Part shown: in pieces, positions 34,390 to 46,100 of the stretch | Numbering within the stretch: the first letter of the stretch is position 1 | Layout of the letters: every line of letters starts with the position of its first letter | Assembly: GCF_030272615.1 (NCBI RefSeq) | Contig: NC_081410.1 | Location: 115,169,140 to 115,233,139, forward strand | DNA: 64,000 nucleotides | DNA from: Cryptomeria japonica | Taxonomy: Eukaryota > Streptophyta > Pinopsida > Cupressales > Cupressaceae | Reading direction: 5' to 3' | The notes under the pieces: generated by a model | Told to the model about the DNA's origin: nothing | The model's input: the letters and a program-made list of their open reading frames with translations, nothing else | Database searches by the model: none | Made by a program: the position numbers and the translations under genes

Positions 34390-34710
34390 AACTTGGGAAC
34401 CTGAGTTTCTGGAGAACAAAACAAAACAAAAACAAAGAACAACTCGAAAAATCGGGAACCCGAGTTTTCGAGGTGGAACAAAAAAACACAAAACAAAAAC
34501 ATCACAAATTGGAAAATCCAACTTACAAAGCAACTAAAAACTAAAACTAAAACAAGCAACCTAATTTGGGAACCCGAGTTTCTAACTTGGAACAGACAAA
34601 CAAGCAAAAACAAAAACAAACTTGGGAACTCGAGGACTCGGATTTCCGAAGAAAGAAACAAAACAAGCAAAAACCCACCTCGAGAACTCGGGAACCCAGG
34701 TTTCCGAAGT
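34390..34710. repeat. Degenerate tandem repeat with CTCGGGAACCCGAG palindrome
   Basis: Five to six copies of a unit containing (A)CTCGGGAACCCGAGTTTC, separated by A-rich AAACAAAACAAGCAAAAAC spacers, have a period of about 55-110 bp. The G/C core is a near-perfect inverted repeat in an otherwise A-rich tract. Confidence 0.75.
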
Positions 34711-34769
34711 GAATAAAACAAAAGCCAAAAAGTAAAAGGGGAAAAACTAACAGAAAAAGACAAAAGAGG

Positions 34770-35785
34770 GGACTTGTATTTTAATGAAATGAAAATGATG
34801 GGACTAGATATGCAGGGCATAACGGATACATCAATAGCTTTACCTGTCCCTTTTGAGCAACTTGCGATGTATCCTTTGCTCAAAATGCATCTACCTCCAT
34901 TGGTGTCCACTTCAACCTTTTGGAACCAATTTCTTTTTCTATTAGAATATCTAAATTATCTAGGTATCTATGATTAGTATCCAAATCTACCATGATTTTT
35001 ACTACCTCCGATCTACAAAAGAAGAAGTCTTCTCTGAAACTAATGAATTTACCTAGGGATTCACCAATCTTTTCTAGGATTTCTTCACTCCAATACTCAG
35101 GGGGTAGATTAGACAATTTGATCTACTGTGGCATTTTTTTGGGAATATGGAGATGAGGGTTAAAATTCAGTATCAAATCGGTTTTCTAAAAGCAAAACCC
35201 TTCGAAAAAGATTGTCTCTCCTAGTAAAATTATCTTCTTAACATTTTGATCTATGCATTCTAGGAGGAAAAAAATATTTGACATAGCTTTAGCACTTATC
35301 CAAACTCAACAAACCAATCAATTATCTTCTGTTTAGGTGCCTCCTTACTTGTCCATTTGATAAATAATTCGGAGTCCATGAGATGCTCCCATCTTGGCTG
35401 CATGTAGGATGATGCAATCGTCATCACCCTACTTCACTTGTTGGGAGGAGAGTAAGGGTTTGCTGCTTGAGATCTTGAATTCTGAACCCAAATTTGATTT
35501 GTTTGGGCCTTGTTGCTCCTTCCAAATTTCCTACGAAATTGATCCTTACTCGAAACCCTAGCCGTGTCCTTCCTTGGAACCCTTTGGGATGCATCTTGTT
35601 TCCCATATCAACCATTCCCTTGCTTCTTCTGAAAGGTTTGCAATGGAGAAAGCCTTGGATGAGGTCTTTGGCCCATTGAAACTGCATTTTCCCTCGTGAT
35701 AGGACAAATCTCTGGCCACTTGGGTTTGCTTGAAGTGCCGCGAAGGAGCGATTATCCTTGAGCTACCTTTGGCGCGACATTGCAC
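34770..35785 (-). pseudogene. DUF4283-type coding relic
   Basis: Reading leftward, Met at 35785 (MQCRAKGSSRII) opens a 75-codon frame. After a heavily mutated middle, the piece 35116-34880 holds LPPEYWSEEILEKIGESLG, characteristic of the DUF4283 domain of plant LINE ORF1 or related proteins. It continues in broken form toward 34770. Several stops and frameshifts make it a pseudogene. It is a second relic of the type seen at 8718-10160. Confidence 0.5.
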
Positions 35786-37119
35786 ATTTTTTTCTATAAA
35801 TTTATGAAAAAATAAGATTATTAATTCAAAAGAATAAAATTAGATTAATCAAATAATTTAAATAATTTAATTAATACAGAAGACTAATTAACGATGTTAG
35901 TAACAAGACAATCTTAAGTGTCTACATAATTATTACGTGCATGGTATTCTTAATCATTTTAAACTACATGTATTGCTTATTTGGGTATTTTTTCCCCAAT
36001 TAAATGTTTCTTCCCCATGTTTAATTTATTAAGACCATTATGTCACCATAACCTTTGTCACTTCCATTTGCATCATTTCAAATTACAAATTTTGTGTATC
36101 CTTCAAAAGTAGGCATCTTGCACCCATCGTGCTCATGAGTTTTGTGAGACATATTATATCTCCTTCATCAATGATAGGTCCTTACCTAAGTTCTTTTCTC
36201 CATGGTAATCTCTATTATTCCAACATAATGATTTTAAGTGCTTGGGTTGTGGGGTGACAACTGCTTGCTATTTGTCTTGGGCTTGAAGGTTTAAGGTAGA
36301 ATCTTTACCTTTTTTACCTATTCTTACTTTGTTAAAATCTCTATTAGCATTATTACCTTTCCTTTTCCTTTGTTGCCCTCTTGTTGTGTTGATGTATTTT
36401 GAGACAATAAATTGGTAACAACAACTTTTCCTTTTAGTAACCACTCTCTTTTACCTTCGTTCCCCATTGTTCTTACTTTGGCCATCCCATTCTTCTCACC
36501 TCTTCTTACATTAAGATTGGATTTTCATCTAGAAAGAAACACGAACCTTTTACAAACCTCTTTTTACTTATAATATGATATTTATCTTCCACACTCACCG
36601 AAACAACTTTGATAGGTCTAATACCATCTTTGTTTAACTTTCCAACTATTCTTGCTTCAAAATTTATCCCCGACAATATAACTTATCGTTTAAAAAATAA
36701 TTTAAAAGATTAAAAATGCTTTTAGTTTTATCATAATCTCTTACCCCTATAAAAATCATATTTTTACACTTTCATGCCTGGCCTTATAACCCCCGATTAA
36801 AGCATCATGATTAACTAACCACCAAACAACCAGTAGCGGTCTACAATAGTTAAGTAACTTCTAAACTAGCCGCTAATGGTTGTTAACCACAAATACAAAA
36901 CCACAGCACTTAATCGGCAAAAGAAACAAAAAAAAACTACTAAATTTTTCCACTGATATTCGTTTGTTTAGAAGACAACTCATTCTTCTTGACGACACCC
37001 TGCCAAGGACAGGCAAGAGTTTCCTCAGCATTGCCTTTCCAAGGCTGGGTTGTCTCGTTTATAAAACAACATTTCAAGAGAAAACAACGCTGAAATTGTT
37101 GAGCAGGAATAACAATCCA
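35786..37119. other. Upstream region of the ankyrin-AAA gene, with a faint minus-strand coding trace
   Basis: A decayed minus-strand frame around 36700-36230 reads fragments such as VVSVSVEDKYHIISKK and a Lys/Gly-rich tail. It looks like a very old coding relic that I cannot assign. A CTATAAAAAT box near 36748 could be a TATA element for the downstream gene, but no transcript evidence is available. An in-frame extension of the downstream gene opens at 36880. Confidence 0.35.
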
Positions 37120-40100
37120 ATGGCAGATCATTCAGGACAACCCCAAGATCGACGCACCAGATCTAGGCCCAGCTCTATTCATAATTTAGCTCAATCTGGA
37201 GACCTGATCAACCTTACCAAGAAGCTGCAAGATTCTCCTTCTCTTCTTAATGATCGGAATCCAATTGTAAGTTCACAATTTCATGTTTTTTCAAGCTGTT
37301 CTACCTTCTGTTCCATTTGAGTTTTGGATTTTATGTTTTTCAAAACACCCACATGACAAAACAATGGAAAAAATTTCACCAGAGGTCATTAACTCCTAAT
37401 CTATGGGAGACCGATATGCACTTCAGATCTCTGAAATTTCAGATATATAACTTGCCAATATGACATTGGGCTTATTGACTGCAATCTTAGGGTATACCAA
37501 CCGAGCCATGGGTAAGGTGAGGTTCTCTATTTATTTCACATTTTGCATATTGAATTTGGTTATGTGGGCTCGTTTTCTGATTCCGTGAAATTCTGAGCCA
37601 CTGGTTGACTATTTTCAACCCTATATTTCTGTATTCTTGGATATGCAATATCCAAAGATGCAGGAGTTAAAACTTCTATGTCTGGGATACACATAAACCA
37701 TATTTAAGTTAAGATTCCTCACAAACCCGCAGGTTCTCACGATGACATGATCTACAATTGCAATTAAGCCACATGTTAGGCATGCTAGCTTAGTGATCAC
37801 ATGAGTTCTGAAATCACAACGACTGATTGACATTGGTCGACCTTAAAACCTATTTGTATATTTACGCAGAATCATGGTTAATGTTAGGTTATCTATGGAG
37901 GCCGAGGTTCCTATTTGACTAACATTTGGCATTAGGAGCTATGTTGTATGTGCTAGTTTAGTTGAAATCATGACCACTGGATGGCGATGTTTAGCCTTCT
38001 ACCTCTCTGAACATTTAGATTATGCTATTGTGCTGTATTAACTTCAATTTTATGGAAAACCACTCAATCATAGTTAAATTGAGGCTCCCCATAGAGGCCT
38101 AGGTTCTCAATAATTTAAATTTGGATTAGGTCCTATGTTATGTGTACTAGGTTCTTGACTCTAAGGATCTTGAAATTACAACTACCAGTTGGCAATGCTC
38201 ATCCATCAAACCCTTGTAACTTTTAGATATTTAACATGTCAACATGGCAGTCTGGAATTATTAACTTCAGTTAAGGGCTGTGCATGAAACTGTATTTCAA
38301 GTAAGGCTCCCCGTGAAGTCCCAGGGTATTGTTTGGTCCCACATTTGGCATTGTGGTATGTGTTCCAGCTGAGTGAATGGATTTAAAATCATAGCCACTG
38401 ATTGGCAATGTTCAATCTTCAACCTCTCTGAACATCCAAATATTTAAGTTGCCATCATGTGAGGTTAAATCTATTAAATTTATTTTTAAAAAGATACCGA
38501 CTAAATCATGGTTAATTATAATTTGAGGCTTCCCTCATGGAGCCAACATTTTTTCCCATGTGATGGTTAGTTATAATTTGAGGTTCCCCTCAAGTTTTTG
38601 GTCATGTGTGCCTGTGGAATTTCTAGAAGTATAACCCACTGGAGAGCAATGTTCAAGCTTCAACTTCTGCTCCGTACTCTTTTTTGACACTTTTTAACCT
38701 GATACATGTTTGGCATGGGTGTTACAGATGGCTCAGACCCCACTTCATGTATCTGCAGCCAACAATAAAAAAGAAATTGTCAAATTTTTGTTCAACTGGC
38801 ATGGTCCAGAGAACCTAGAAGTGGAGGCCAAAAATATGGTAAATAATCCATTACCTGGATCAGTCCTTTGAACGCTTAAAGATTATGGGATTTTTCCCGT
38901 TGAGGGGCTTGTCTTCTTTGATTTCTAAATTTTGGTGTAAAAAAAACTAATATCAATATGTTGTCTGTTTGCTGTTCCACAGTATGGAGAAACACCATTG
39001 CATATGGCTGCGAAAAATGGCTGCACTGAAGTTTTGAAATTGCTTCTTAATCACAATGTTGATATAGAAGCCAGAGCAAATGTAATTCTTGAATTCTACT
39101 CCAAGAAGCCAGTTTGTAGGAGTTGAAATTTAAATTCAGATGTGTATTTCCTAGGGATTGATTCTTCTAGCTGTTTATGTCAAAGTAATCTCACTAGTAT
39201 TATAATTTGAGAAAGCTAGATCCAAATATTTTCCTTAATCAGAATAAAGGCTGTTTTGCACTGACAATTAGAATTACAGAATATAGACTTTTTAACTTGG
39301 GATAAAGGACATTTTGCACTGACAAGTTACAATCATAATCACACAAAGTAGACTTTTGAAAAGCAGTTACTGTATTAAAAGTACCTAGGGATATCCTTCA
39401 TGAAGCAATTGAAATTATTTGAGTTTAACCAAACTGAATTAGATTGACAAACTGTGTAGAAAATTTCACTTCAATGCTGGATATATGAGTACTTGATTTT
39501 GCCCTAATTTATCTGGCAGGGAAAATGATTCTAGTCCACAGTTTATACTGCATAAAGGAAGGAGTTCTTTGCCTCTTGTCAAGAGATACAGATGTTGGTT
39601 AGGTATAGCTTTCTTGTATATAGTCAAGAGATTAAATCCTCAAATCACCTGACTTCTATAACTTAATTCAGACAAATGTACAATTATGTCATTGACAGAT
39701 GCCACAATCCTTAGCCACTAGAACTGGGCCTGAATATTGTTGTGGATAGTGGTTTTTTTTTTGAATAAAGGGGTAAAAACTTTATTAATAATCAGAAACA
39801 AGAATTACATAAGAAAACCAGAGCCTCAAAGCTCCAGAAGAGAACAACAAGCCCACCCAAAAATCAACCAGCTTCATAACTTTCCATATCCTCAGCAAAG
39901 ATCTTATGCAAGTCCTGACAGTAATCCGGGGAAAGATGCTCCCAACCCTCAACTTTCCAATCATCACCATGTTCCGAGGCTCACTTAGCCAAACAATCAG
40001 CTGCTCTATTCCATTCACGAGGAATGTGGATGAAAGACACCTTCTCCATCATAGCACTAATTTGCAAAATCTGGTGAACAATCCTTGCCAGCTGCCAGTT

Positions 40101-43100
40101 AATCCCACTCACCTTCTGCTCAATCAACAGGTTAACAATAATCTGCGAATCCGACTCGCAGATAACCTTACGCCACCCCAATAGAAAATTGCTAATCCCT
40201 CCATAAAATTATTAGACTGCTGCCCTTTATGCACTGAAAAGAAGAAAGCCACATCCCCCATATGATCCCTACTAACACCACCAATCCCAGCAGGACCTGA
40301 ATTACCCCTAAAGGAGCTATCGGTGTTAATCTTGATGGACTCATCCTGAGGGGGCAACCATCTTCCCACCCTATGAACCTTCTTCATAGCACGTCTACCT
40401 CTCCTGACACAAGTTGAGACAGGAGACATCTCATGCAAAACCAACCTACTCACAATATCAACCTCTCCTCTATCCAGAGGAAAATTCACCTCACATTTAG
40501 CTTCCACCGTCTCCCAGATCATTCCAATGATTCTATTCCACACTTGCTGAACTAACAGTCTGACTTCCCTAAAGATCCTCCTATTCCTCTCTAGCCAGAT
40601 CTGCCAAAGTATGAAAATGGGCCCACTGTGCCAAACAGTTTGGAGAAAAGAGGACAAAATTGCCCAAACTGCTCCAAAACTCCACCAAAGAATCCACGTG
40701 AACACAAGGGTGCTTCCACACCCCCCACCAGTAGTGCCAGATTAGCAGCGAGAAAGGGCATCTGAAGAACAGGTGTGAAGAATCCTCCTCCCCATTACCA
40801 CACAAAACAAAGATGGAAGGCCCATGGAACCCACGCTTGCGAATATTGTCCCAGGTTAGACATCTATTCAAAGCCAAAGTCCATGCAAAACAGTTACACT
40901 TCGGCCAAGAGAAATTGTTCCAAACATATTTCCACCAGTGCACCTCCCTCCCCTCCAATCTACGGGACAACAGCTCCTGGTACCCACTGGCAACAGTAAA
41001 AACACCCTTAGGATTCTGGGACCAAGCAAGTCTATCCCTTTCTTTAAGGGAACTACAGTGTGTACTCGCCAAAATGCCATGAAGCTCAACGCAGTCTTCA
41101 TCCATACCAACAACCGACCATTCATTAGGATCCCTCCACTACACCATCTCCAATTGCCCACACCTATAAACAGACTTAAAGTCGCTCACTCTAGACCACC
41201 CTGCCTCTAGGAACCTTTGACAAAGATTCCCTAAGTTAGGAAATTGATCAATAATCGGGGGGTAGCCATTCCAAGAATCGAACCAGAAAAGCACCTCTTC
41301 CCCCCTCTTATAGATCCAAAAAAGTCATTTTATTAGAGCAGCCCCTTTCTCGGGAGTACTCCAAATCGTAGAGCCTTTTCCCGCAAGCAGATATCTTGGG
41401 ATTTCCTCCTTCGGGATCCTCTGCATAGACTTGTAAGACAAAATCCTAGCCCAACCTCGATCCTGTTCAACACACCACCTCTAGTACAATTTTGCCGCCA
41501 AAGCCTTCCCAAATAAAGTAGATTGCCTTAAGCCAAGCCCACCCAATTGTTTCGGGCTGCATACCAAGTCCAATTTGACAAGACACCATTTACAGGAGGA
41601 CAGGTTGCCTGCCCATAAGAATTGCCTTGCCAAAGAATCCAATCCCTTCACAAACCACTTTGGGGCCACTTGGAGCATACACCTATAAATCGAAAGAGCA
41701 TGAACCACCGACTGGATCAGTTGAACCTGCCCAACAAAGGATAACCATCTGTGTGTCCAATGTTCAACCTTCATGCAAAATTTGCCCAGAATACCCTGCC
41801 AAGAGTCCCTGGGAGGATTACCAGCAGAGATAGGAATACCCAGGTAAGTCAAGGGAAGAGAACCGACCTGGAATCTCAAGATATGAGCAATCCTCATCTA
41901 AATAGTGCCAGGTGTGTTGAAGAAGAGAATGGAAGATTTATCCTCATTGATGAACTAGCCAGAAGCAGCAAGATATACATCTAAGACTTTACGCAGATTT
42001 ATAGCTTCTCTGATTCGAGCTAGTCCCATCAGGGCCGTATCATCCACAAACTGCAAATGGGATTGAGGAGGTATGTCATTACCCCAACTCCAACCATGAA
42101 TAATACCCAGACCCACATTATACTTAATCAACCTCCCCAGACCCTCAGCCAAAAGAATGAATAAGTACAAGGAAAGAGGGCCCCCCTGACGAAGACCCCT
42201 AGACGCACCAAACTACTCAGTATGATCACCATTAATTAGCACAGAGAGAGGTAGACGAAACACAACTCATTAACCATTGGATCCATTCATCAGCAAAACC
42301 AAAAGCCCTAAGAATCTTTTGGAGAAAGGACCAACGAACTCTATCATAAGCCTTTGCTATATCCAGCTTGATAAACATAGCTTTTTCCTTGGAGGCTGCC
42401 ATAGAATGAATGGTCTCAGTAGCAATGACCACTCCATCCAAGATTTGACGACCCTCCACAAACCCACTCTGCTCCTCAGAAATGACACCCCTAAGCCAAT
42501 TCTTCAACCTTTCTGCCATCAACTTAGAAATGATCTTATAAATCACATTACAGAGAGAAATAGGACGAAATTGGCCTAACCGGTCCGCCCCATCACACTT
42601 GGGGATGAGCGCAATGAAAGTCGCATTCAAAGCTCGAAGCATTTGCTTATTCCTCTGGGACTCTTGGACCACGTCCAATAAGTCCAATTTGATAATATCC
42701 CAGAAATCTTGATAGAATTCAATCGGAAACCCATTCGGTCCAAGAGCTTTCCCCTTCTTCATGTGGAAAACAATCCTCTCAAGTTCTTCCAACAAAATAG
42801 GACCCATAGCTGCTCATTCATCTCCCTAGTAACTAGAGAAGGAATACAAGCAAGAACTTGATTCTCCTCTTCAGATTCCCCCTGAGAATCCTCACTAAAA
42901 AGGGATCGGAAATACTGCATAGACTCCCTAGAAATCTCCTGCAAGGATAAACACTGCTCACCTCTATCATTAACCAGAACGGGGTTGGAATTGCCATGTC
43001 TTCTTGGTTTCACTGACTTGCAAAAAAATGCAGTATTCTTATCCCCCGCTTGAAGCCAATCAATACGAGCTCTCTGTTTCTAGTAGATTTCCTCCCTAAG

Positions 43101-46100
43101 CTCCCACTCCTCTAAATCTTTGACTGCCCTATCTTCCTCCCTAAGCAAGGCTTCTGACAATCCATGCTCTCTTATTTCTCTGGTAATGCCATTCAACTCT
43201 AATTGAGCAGCTATCTTAGCATGAAAAATATTACCGAAACATTGGCGATTCCACCGTTTAAGCTGAAACTTAACAAATTGCAGCTGCTTGGCAAAAGTGT
43301 ACATAGCAGTGTTAAAGGTAGGCCTCCCTTTCCTCCACTCCGCAACATGATCCCGCAAAGAAGGATCACGTAACCACATAAGATGGAATTTGAAAGAAGG
43401 AATGCGAGTGACTTGAGCAGAAGAAGACACCAATTTGATGGGCCAGTGGTCCAAACCTCTCTAATCTAAAATCTCAGAGCATGTGGACCACCCCCCACCA
43501 ACCCAAAAACTAGAAACCAGAAAGCGATTCAGCCTCTCCGCAAGCCAATACTCCCCTATCCTCCTGTTGTTCCAAGTGAACAGACCATTACAGGGCTTGA
43601 TGTCAACAAGATTCAAGGTTGATATGCTATCCCGAAGAAGGAAGGAAGAAGGCTCCAACCGCATAACACCACCCTTCTTCTCACTCAACTCTAAGATGGC
43701 ATTGAAATCACCCGTGATAATCCACGGATGAAAAGGAAACAACCCACGCATAAAAGAAATATGAGGCCACAAATTTTGCTTACCCTGAAGATTAGTGGGG
43801 GCATAAATGTTAGTAAACAAGATATATTCCCCAGTCTCAAGACTAGAGGCAATCCCGGATAAAGAAGATCTAGAAGCAACCCACCATATAGGACGAATCC
43901 TCAAGGGGTTCCAAAGATAGGCCACCCCTCCAGAGGAGCCAAATGCCCCAATACACTGACATTCGCCTCTCCCCCATAACTTTGGCACCAATCCAACATA
44001 CTTTCCACAGATAATTTAGTTTCCTGCAAGAAAAGGACATCAGGAGAATGACTCCTTATCAACTCCCGAACCACTTTTTGTCTAGGGCCACTGTTCAAGC
44101 CCCTCACATTCCATGATAGCACAATCATTTCGAGGGATTAGAAAAATGAGAATCCAGAGTCTTTACTGACCCTGACTCAACCAAATTCTTCTCTGTCGCT
44201 CCTTTTTTAATGTCTTTCTGAAGAAGACCCAGATGGAAGGAGATCTTATTACTTTTGTCTCCAATAGATTCCAATTTTTGTGTTGTAGGAGAAACATCCC
44301 CACCAGCCAACTTCACTTCAGCACTAGAGATGGGTCCCATCTGAGCCACTACTTGTTGATCCATCTCCATTTGTTGACTCCCAACCACCTGCTGAACCTG
44401 GGTAGTATCCCAGTTCACACTATCAGGAACCAACCTTGTTGCACTTTGAACCAAAGGAATCAACCCCGGATTCACCTCCTGCTGGCTAAGATCATCCAAG
44501 GCTTCAAATCTGTTAAAGGTATTCTCCTCCTGCCTCTCTTGCAAAAACCTCTTTTGACCCCGGTTCTTATCCTTTGTCTTAACTGGGATAAAACCATCAA
44601 CACCCACAACCTCATCAGACATGGAAGCTTTTCCTTTATCAACCCCATCTAGGTTACGGGAAGGCTGTTGAGGTTGATGCACAGCTGGTTTAGACCTAGG
44701 GCACTTGCGCTGCAAATGACCATACTCATGACATAGACGACACCGAAATGGTAAAGTCTCATAATCCAGCTGTTGGACCCAAGAATAAGAGCCCACACAC
44801 ATATCTATAGCATCTGGCAAAGGCTTACTAAGATCAATTTCAACACAGATACGAGCGAAAGTCATTACCTTTCTCCCCAAGGTTTGTGTTGAAGATCCAA
44901 CCGGCTTCCCAAGCAAAGAAGCAAGCATTCACAACACATCCTCTCGACAACATTCCACCGGAAAATGAGGTAATTGAACCCACATTGGGACCCTATTCGG
45001 GAGCTCCTCCGAAGGGTTAAATCCCGCATGCCAAGGTTTGATGAACAACTCCACCTGGTTATAAAAATACGAGCCTCCTTCAAAGACCCTATTGCGATCC
45101 TCCATGCAATTGAATGTAACCATGAAGTAGTTGTTTGCCAACAACATAATCTCCATTTCCTCTTCCGGCGCCCAAATCCTTTGAGCCCAATTCTCCAGAA
45201 ACTGCAGAGAAACCCTCATCCCCAAAAATTTCCAGTAAAGCGAATGCTTTGAAAAATATTCAACATCCTCAATCATCTCAGGCGGAATTACCAATTTCAG
45301 CCTCTCTTTGCATCTCTCAAGACAGTCGTTAAACTTCGAAATCCGGGATCCATTGGACACACTAGCACTAGCAACCCCCGAGTCGGGAGCAAAGAGATTA
45401 TTATCAAAAGTCTTAACACCATGATTTGGGGAATGCGAACCCAAAGTCGCTGGAAAATCCAAGCTAGGAGAAGCCTCTGAGGCCACTTCTCACGAACCAG
45501 CCATCATGCTTGATCGAAAACCCACACCCTAAGCGGATAAGGGAAAGAAAGTGCTCTCCCTGAAAACACCCACCCCACTCACCTCCCAAACGCAAGCCCT
45601 CCCTACCATGCCGACACCACAAAACGTAGCAGAAAAACGAAGTAGAAAAAGGAGGTGGAACCAGAGAGCAATAACCCCCGACACCCCCAAGCCACCTCCT
45701 CTGGCACATGACACCGCCGAATCCACGCCCCACCCTGCAGCACCAATCACATCCACCCCCCTGCGCACCAGCTGAAAGGCACGAACATGACCCCTGCGAA
45801 TCCAGCACCCACACGTCATCCGATACTCAATCCTCACTAGTGGTTAATCCAGCTTCGTTGAGTACTCAGAATAAAGTGGCTGTTGTAGGGAAAGTTTCTT
45901 GTGCCGTTTGAAGAATTGAATTCCTTCAGTGTGACGGTTTATTAGAAATTTAACATGGGACGACCTAAATATTGATGCAGGAAGCTTACCAATAAACTTT
46001 ATTACTGTTTGAAAAATATTGTTATACTTTTTTGAAATTAAATGTTCTTATATGCCAAAGTTAATATCATATTGAATTTGTATGTAATTATCTGTTTTAC

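Larger units (their letters stand above)
39755..45837 (-). mobile_element. Full-length but decayed L1-type LINE in intron 3
   Basis: The element lies antisense to the gene. Its A-tail appears as a T-run at 39753-39762, followed on the minus strand by two overlapping ORFs and a 5' UTR of about 350 bp to 45837. The flanks share TAGTGGTT (39747-39754 and 45838-45845), a short candidate target-site duplication. With this insert removed, intron 3 would be about 0.9 kb. Both ORFs carry stops or frameshifts. Confidence 0.9.

Noticed and set aside
34314-34910. 198-codon minus-strand frame rich in Phe, Leu and Cys
   Set aside because: It is the complement of an A-rich tandem repeat; apparent membrane segments come from poly-T, not from a protein.
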